A DNA stretch of 9,699 bases from DASPKS01 sp035628035. GTDB lineage: Bacteria; Bacteroidota; Rhodothermia; Rhodothermales; Rubricoccaceae. Location: NCBI GenBank assembly GCA_035628035.1, contig DASPKS010000148.1, positions 1 through 9,699 of the forward strand, written 5' to 3'. The notes under the pieces are model-generated. The model did not search any database. It was not told where the DNA came from and saw only the letters and a list, made by a program, of their open reading frames with translations. The position numbers were made by a program, and so were the translations under genes. This document shows positions 6,747-9,699 of the stretch, piece by piece (the first letter of the stretch is position 1; every line of letters begins with the position of its first letter).

Positions 6747-7526
6747 ATGGGACGTGTCGCCGGAGTGCTCCTGGGTGCCCTGCGGCTCGTGGCCGTGCTC
6801 GTGCTGCTGGTGGTAGGGACGGCCGCCGTTCTCCTGGCGGTGCTGTGGCCCGCGCGGGTGGGCGGCGTCCGGCCCGCGCTGTGGCCGGCCGTCGGGCTGT
6901 GCCGGGCGTTCGTCGCGCTGATGGGCGTGCGCGTCGTCTGCCCCGACCCGGACGCGATCCGACGCCATCACGGGCTCGTCTTCTTCAACCACCTCTCGTA
7001 CCTCGACGTCGTGGTGCTCCTCGCCCTCGGACCGATGCGGTTCCTCAGCGCCGAGGGCGTGCGGCGGCTCCCGCTCGTCGGGCCGATGGCGACGAGCGTG
7101 GGAACCGTCTTCGTGCGGCGCGGCGACGCCGACAGCCGCGCGGCCTCGCGCGTGCAGCTCGTCGGGAAGCTCCGCGCGCGGCCGTTCCCCCCGCTCGCGC
7201 TGGCGCCCGAGGGGCAGATCAGCCACACCGGCGCCGTGCTGCCGTTCCGGCGCGGCGCGTTCGAGGTCGCTGCCGAGGCCGGGGTACCGATTCGGCCCGT
7301 AGCCCTCCGGTACAGCCCCTTGGCACCCGTGGTCTGGCGTAAGGGCGAGTGGCTGTTGCAGGCGGTAGCCCGCCTCGCTACGCACCTTCCGGGCGTGGCG
7401 GCCACGGTGATGCCGCTACCCGTCGTTACCCCCACTCCCTCCGACGATCCGGGAATTCTCGCCTCCTCGATGGAGGCTGCGATGAAGCAGGCGGGGGGGG
7501 CTCAGGCGGACGCGCCGTCGAGTTGA
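6747..7526 (+). CDS. Lysophospholipid acyltransferase (PlsC-like, 1-acylglycerol-3-phosphate acyltransferase family)
   Basis: 259 residues from ATG 6747. An N-terminal hydrophobic stretch (about 5-33) would anchor it to the inner membrane. Acyltransferase motifs occur in order: I, NHLSYLD with catalytic H82 and D87; II, GTVFVRRGDA at about 119-128; III, APEGQISHTG at about 153-162, where P-E-G is conserved but the common FPEGTRS is altered; IV, VPIRPVAL at about 180-187. It should add a second acyl chain to lysophosphatidic acid or a similar lipid. The start is 2 bp after the permease stop, so the two genes are surely one transcript. The last codons cross an eight-G run (7493-7500), and the 3' end overlaps a doubtful minus-strand ORF by 25 bp. 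An ornithine-lipid or other O-acyltransferase of the same fold is the main alternative. Confidence 0.87.
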   Translation: MGRVAGVLLGALRLVAVLVLLVVGTAAVLLAVLWPARVGGVRPALWPAVGLCRAFVALMGVRVVCPDPDAIRRHHGLVFFNHLSYLDVVVLLALGPMRFLSAEGVRRLPLVGPMATSVGTVFVRRGDADSRAASRVQLVGKLRARPFPPLALAPEGQISHTGAVLPFRRGAFEVAAEAGVPIRPVALRYSPLAPVVWRKGEWLLQAVARLATHLPGVAATVMPLPVVTPTPSDDPGILASSMEAAMKQAGGAQADAPSS

Positions 7527-7726
7527 TCGGCCCACCAGCGCTCCAGCCCCTCCTCACTCATCCCGAAGGGGAAGCCTGCCTCGCGGTAGGCGCTCCATGC
7601 GATGGCGCGGTAGCCTTCGAGGAGCGCAACGTCGCCGGCGGCGAGCTGAAGCAGCGCCAGGCCAAGAGAACTGGGAGCACGTGTAGAAACGTGCTCGGGG
7701 GAGGCGGAAGCGAACGGGCGGTCCAA
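7502..7726 (-). CDS. Doubtful small ORF or gene remnant, unknown
   Basis: 74 residues if started at TTG 7726, the only start in a frame open upstream to about 7876. I do not recognise it. The C-terminal 50 residues look protein-like, with an even mix of helix-forming residues and conserved-looking aromatics (LLEGYRAIAWSAYREAGFPFG, then LERWWADQL). The 3' end overlaps the acyltransferase gene by 25 bp, tail to tail. With no ATG or GTG in frame, it may be the decayed end of a longer gene or a misread. The N-terminal part crosses the hairpin at 7675-7696. Confidence 0.35.
   Translation of the reverse strand: MDRPFASASPEHVSTRAPSSLGLALLQLAAGDVALLEGYRAIAWSAYREAGFPFGMSEEGLERWWADQLDGASA
7675..7696. 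repeat. Strong hairpin in the gap after the acyltransferase gene
   Basis: GAGCACGT and ACGTGCTC form a perfect 8-bp stem around a 6-nt loop, about 150 bp beyond the acyltransferase stop. No U-tract follows on the plus strand (a G run follows) and none on the minus strand. It could be a processing or stability hairpin of the upstream transcript, or a dyad operator. It lies within 7527-7967, the longest stretch of the window without a confident gene. Confidence 0.45.
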
Positions 7727-7756
7727 GGGATTGCGGGCGGTAGAGGCTTCGCGGAG

Positions 7757-7770
7757 GGTTTGACAAAGCC
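7757..7770. repeat. Imperfect palindrome resembling the one at 1992
   Basis: GGGTTT-GA-CAAAGCC-like dyad with one arm mismatch. It shares TTTG..AAAGCCT with 1995-2006, differing by one base in spacing and centre. It contains TTGACA (7760-7765), but no matching -10 box follows at 16-18 bp. Its role is unknown. Confidence 0.3.
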
Positions 7771-7873
7771 TGTGCCGCGCGAGAAAAAAGGGCGAACCGG
7801 GAAGGGCTCTGCTCCTTCGCGTGGCCTCCGCATCGGTTCCTGACGGTGGAAAACTGGCACCCCGGCGGGAGGG

Positions 7874-7905
7874 CTTTCATTCTTGTCAGAAATGCCATTA
7901 ATTAC
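7874..7905 (+). promoter_or_regulatory. AT-rich patch, probable promoter of the alpha-oxoamine synthase gene
   Basis: In a very GC-rich window, about 32 bases from CTTTCATTCTTG to ATTAATTAC are strikingly AT-rich, ending about 63 bp before the ATG at 7968. TTTCAT (7875-7880) and TAATTA (7899-7904) are 18 bp apart, a possible -35/-10-like pair, though neither is a consensus match. GGCTTTC and GAAATGCC here could also pair with one bulge. No other gene start is near. Confidence 0.35.
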
Positions 7906-7967
7906 AGGCGGCTCTGCGCTCGCCCTTCCCCAGGTCCCCGAGCTTCCACCTTCGGAGCCCGACCCTG

Positions 7968-9272
7968 ATGCCCGCCTCCGTCCGCCCCGACGACCCGGCG
8001 CTCACCGTCCGGGACATCTTCCTGCACGGCCGCCGCCTCGACTTTCGCGAGCGCACGCAGTTTTTCTCGGACTGGCGCGAAGCCACGCGGCGCACCCACA
8101 CCGACGGCCTCCGCCTCCGCCTCGTCCTCTCGCCGATGGACCGCGAGGTCCTCGTCCGCGACGCCGACGGGCACGAGCAGCGGATGCTCATGTTCGGGTC
8201 GAACAACTACCTCAATCTCGCCACGCACCCCTACGTGCGCGAGCGCGTGCGCGCGGTCGTGGACCGCCTCGGCGCGGGCGTGGGCGGCCCCCCCCTGCTC
8301 AACGGGTACTCCGCGCTCCACCGCGAGCTGGAGGAGCGGCTGGCCGCCTTCGAGCACGTCGAGGACGCTGTCCTCTATGGGAGCGGGTACAGCGCCAACG
8401 TCGGGCTGATGAGCAGCCTCCCCACGAAGCGCGACCTCATCTTCTGCGACGAGCTCCACCACGCCTCCTGCCACGACGGCCTCGCCCTCGGCGGGTTCAC
8501 CAGCGTGGCCTTCCGCCACAACGACATGGCGGCGCTCGAGGCCCTCCTGGCCGCTGCCGACCGGAAGGACGGCGACGTGTTCGTCGGGATCGAGGGCGTC
8601 TACTCGATGGACGGCGACCTCGCGCCGCTCGACGAGGCCGTCGCTCTCTGCCGGCGCTACGGCGCCATCCTCCTCCTCGACGACGCGCACGGCACCGGGA
8701 TCTCCGGACCGGGCGGAACCGGCACAGCCAAGCTCTTCGGCGTAGAGGGCCAGGTGGACGTCGTGATGGGGACGTTCTCGAAGGCGTTCGGCGTCTCCGG
8801 CGGGTTCGTCGCCGCGCCGAAGGCGGTGTGCGACTACCTCCGGCTGTTCTCGCGGGCGTACATCTTCTCGGCCTCGCTCTCGCTCGTCAACGTGGCGGCG
8901 GTGCTGGCCGGGCTGGACCTCCTGGAGAAGGAGCCGGAGATCCACGCGCGCCTCCGCGCCAACATGGCCTACCTCTCGGCGGGCCTCCGCCGCCTCGGGT
9001 TCAACGTGGACGACCGCTCCGCCGCCGTCCCCCTCACCGTCCCGCCGGGGATGGACATCCAGCAGGCGGCCTACGCCTTCCACCGCCGCGGCCTCTTCCT
9101 GAACCACATCGACTACCCCGCCGTGAAGTACGGCCACGAGCGGTTCCGCGTCTCGATCATGGCGCAGCACACCGAGGCCGACCTCGACCGGCTGCTCACG
9201 GGGATCGAGGAGGTGTGGGCCGAGTGCGCGCCGTCGGGCGACGGCCAGCCGCGCGGCCCCGTCGCGCTCTGA
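7968..9272 (+). CDS. Alpha-oxoamine synthase (serine or cysteate C-acyltransferase-like, PLP-dependent)
   Basis: 434 residues from ATG 7968. This is a fold-type I PLP enzyme: substrate loop FGSNNYLNLATHP (76-88), the GxGxGG...LNG block (102-113), DELHHASCHDG (161-171) with PLP-stacking H165, LLLDDAHGTG (235-244) with D238 and H241, and Schiff-base lysine K272 in GTFSKAFG. ERFRVSIMAQHT (391-402) carries the carboxylate-binding arginine R394. The family condenses an amino acid with an acyl thioester, releasing CO2: BioF, Kbl, ALAS, serine palmitoyltransferase, and cysteate acyltransferase of sulfonolipid synthesis. The N-terminus is some 35-40 residues longer than BioF or Kbl. The neighbouring acyltransferase and permease genes, and the absence of biotin or threonine genes, favour a lipid product. 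I infer a sphingolipid or sulfonolipid starter enzyme; the exact amino acid is undecided. Confidence 0.85.
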   Translation: MPASVRPDDPALTVRDIFLHGRRLDFRERTQFFSDWREATRRTHTDGLRLRLVLSPMDREVLVRDADGHEQRMLMFGSNNYLNLATHPYVRERVRAVVDRLGAGVGGPPLLNGYSALHRELEERLAAFEHVEDAVLYGSGYSANVGLMSSLPTKRDLIFCDELHHASCHDGLALGGFTSVAFRHNDMAALEALLAAADRKDGDVFVGIEGVYSMDGDLAPLDEAVALCRRYGAILLLDDAHGTGISGPGGTGTAKLFGVEGQVDVVMGTFSKAFGVSGGFVAAPKAVCDYLRLFSRAYIFSASLSLVNVAAVLAGLDLLEKEPEIHARLRANMAYLSAGLRRLGFNVDDRSAAVPLTVPPGMDIQQAAYAFHRRGLFLNHIDYPAVKYGHERFRVSIMAQHTEADLDRLLTGIEEVWAECAPSGDGQPRGPVAL

Positions 9273-9285
9273 GGCGCTACGCCTC
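9271..9285. terminator. Short dyad across two convergent stop codons, possible bidirectional terminator
   Basis: GAGGCG and CGCCTC pair perfectly around CTA. The dyad covers the TGA of the synthase gene and the TAG of the DUF3467 gene. The 6-bp stem is GC-rich but has no clear U-tract on either side, so termination is only suggested by position. Confidence 0.3.
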
Positions 9286-9591
9286 TGCTTCCGGCACAGA
9301 GAACCCGAACGGCGGCGCGTGCCCGGCCTCCTCGATGGGGCCGAACTGCGCCTCGTACTTGTTGATGTTGTCGTTGAGCGCGGCCAGGAGCCGCCGCGCG
9401 TGGGGCGGCGTGATGATGATGCGGCTCTTGACGCGCGCCTTCGGCACGCCCGGCATCACCCGGATGAAGTCGAGGATGAACTCCTCGGGGGAGTGCGCGA
9501 TCATCACGAGGTTCGAGTAGATGCCCTCGGCGATGTCCTCGGTCAGTTCGATGGAGAGCTGCGGCGGCGAGACGGCCTCGTTCGGGTTCAT
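9277..9591 (-). CDS. DUF3467 domain-containing protein
   Basis: 104 residues from ATG 9591. Nearly the whole length matches the DUF3467 pattern as I recall it: IELTEDIAEGIYSNLVMIAHSPEEFILDFIRVMPG, then AKVKSRIIITP-like VKSRIIITPPHARRLL, then ALNDNINKYEAQFGPI. There is no signal peptide or membrane segment, so it is cytoplasmic. The family is common in Bacteroidota and has no established biochemical role that I know. The unconserved tail (HAPPFGFSVPEAEA) is short. It is convergent with the synthase gene, 4 bp between stops. The start is preceded by CCCC with no Shine-Dalgarno. In related genomes I recall this gene lying just downstream of rpoC, which would fit a gene entering from the right edge, but I cannot verify that here. 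Confidence 0.88.
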   Translation of the reverse strand: MNPNEAVSPPQLSIELTEDIAEGIYSNLVMIAHSPEEFILDFIRVMPGVPKARVKSRIIITPPHARRLLAALNDNINKYEAQFGPIEEAGHAPPFGFSVPEAEA

Positions 9592-9673
9592 GGGGCTGGG
9601 GCTATGAAGAGGAAGGCGGGGAACCGGAAAGCGTGATGCGGGCGCGTCGGGGGGAGCGGGGGGGCGGAGCGGG

Positions 9674-9699
9674 TCAGGCCCCGCCTTTCCCGTTCCGCG
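9674..9699 (-). CDS. Possible last codons of a gene entering from the right edge
   Basis: On the minus strand a frame ends RNGKGGA-stop at 9674-9676. Only seven codons are visible, so identity cannot be judged. Position upstream of DUF3467 on the same strand makes an end of rpoC conceivable, but this is inference from family context, not sequence. The spacer 9592-9673 holds poly-G/C runs and no other signal. Confidence 0.15.

Noticed and set aside
7902..9170. 422-residue minus-strand frame
   Set aside because: Shadow of the alpha-oxoamine synthase; its residues are mostly V, A, E, R, H and G with no domain.
1..9699. CRISPR array, tRNA, rRNA, riboswitch, transposon ends, toxin-antitoxin or defence genes
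   Set aside because: I looked for evenly spaced direct repeats, cloverleaf sequences with a TTCGA-type loop, terminal inverted repeats near a transposase, and small paired toxin-like genes. None could be supported.

Overview
The window reads as chromosomal backbone of a GC-rich member of the Bacteroidota/Rhodothermota lineage (Salinibacter/Rubricoccus-like is my best guess). The evidence is a Bacteroidota-style LptD C-terminus, a secreted protein ending in a type IX secretion (Por) sorting domain, a DUF3467 protein, no Shine-Dalgarno sequences before the recognisable starts, and GC-rich third codon positions that open long false frames on the opposite strands. I see no tRNA, rRNA, CRISPR array, insertion sequence or phage gene.

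Layout. Left edge: the 3' end of lptD (+), meeting tail to tail with a secreted HAF-repeat/T9SS protein (459-1775, -). A 258-bp divergent region with a candidate Bacteroidota-type promoter and a small palindrome leads to a short BON-domain protein (2034-2330, +). A minus-strand run follows: sucC (5535-4357), an ABC-importer ATPase (4336-3323), a GNAT acetyltransferase (3271-2870) and a DoxX membrane protein (2802-2350). The first two are only 20 bp apart and probably co-transcribed. A 102-bp divergent region separates sucC from a plus-strand pair: an LptF/LptG-family permease (5638-6744), then a PlsC-like lysophospholipid acyltransferase starting 2 bp after its stop. A roughly 440-bp low-coding region (7527-7967) holds a doubtful small minus-strand ORF, a strong hairpin and an AT-rich patch. 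An alpha-oxoamine synthase (7968-9272, +) follows, then DUF3467 (9277-9591, -) convergent with it.

Theme. Four genes concern the envelope: LptD and LptF/G move lipopolysaccharide-like lipid to the outer membrane, the acyltransferase makes phospholipid precursors, and the alpha-oxoamine synthase is of the type that starts sphingolipid or sulfonolipid synthesis. The remainder is central metabolism (succinyl-CoA synthetase), transport and small accessory proteins. I found no defence system or mobile island. The points most worth a second look are the substrate of the alpha-oxoamine synthase, the seven-repeat secreted HAF protein, two nearly identical stop-to-stop junctions, and C-rich sequence in place of ribosome-binding sites.
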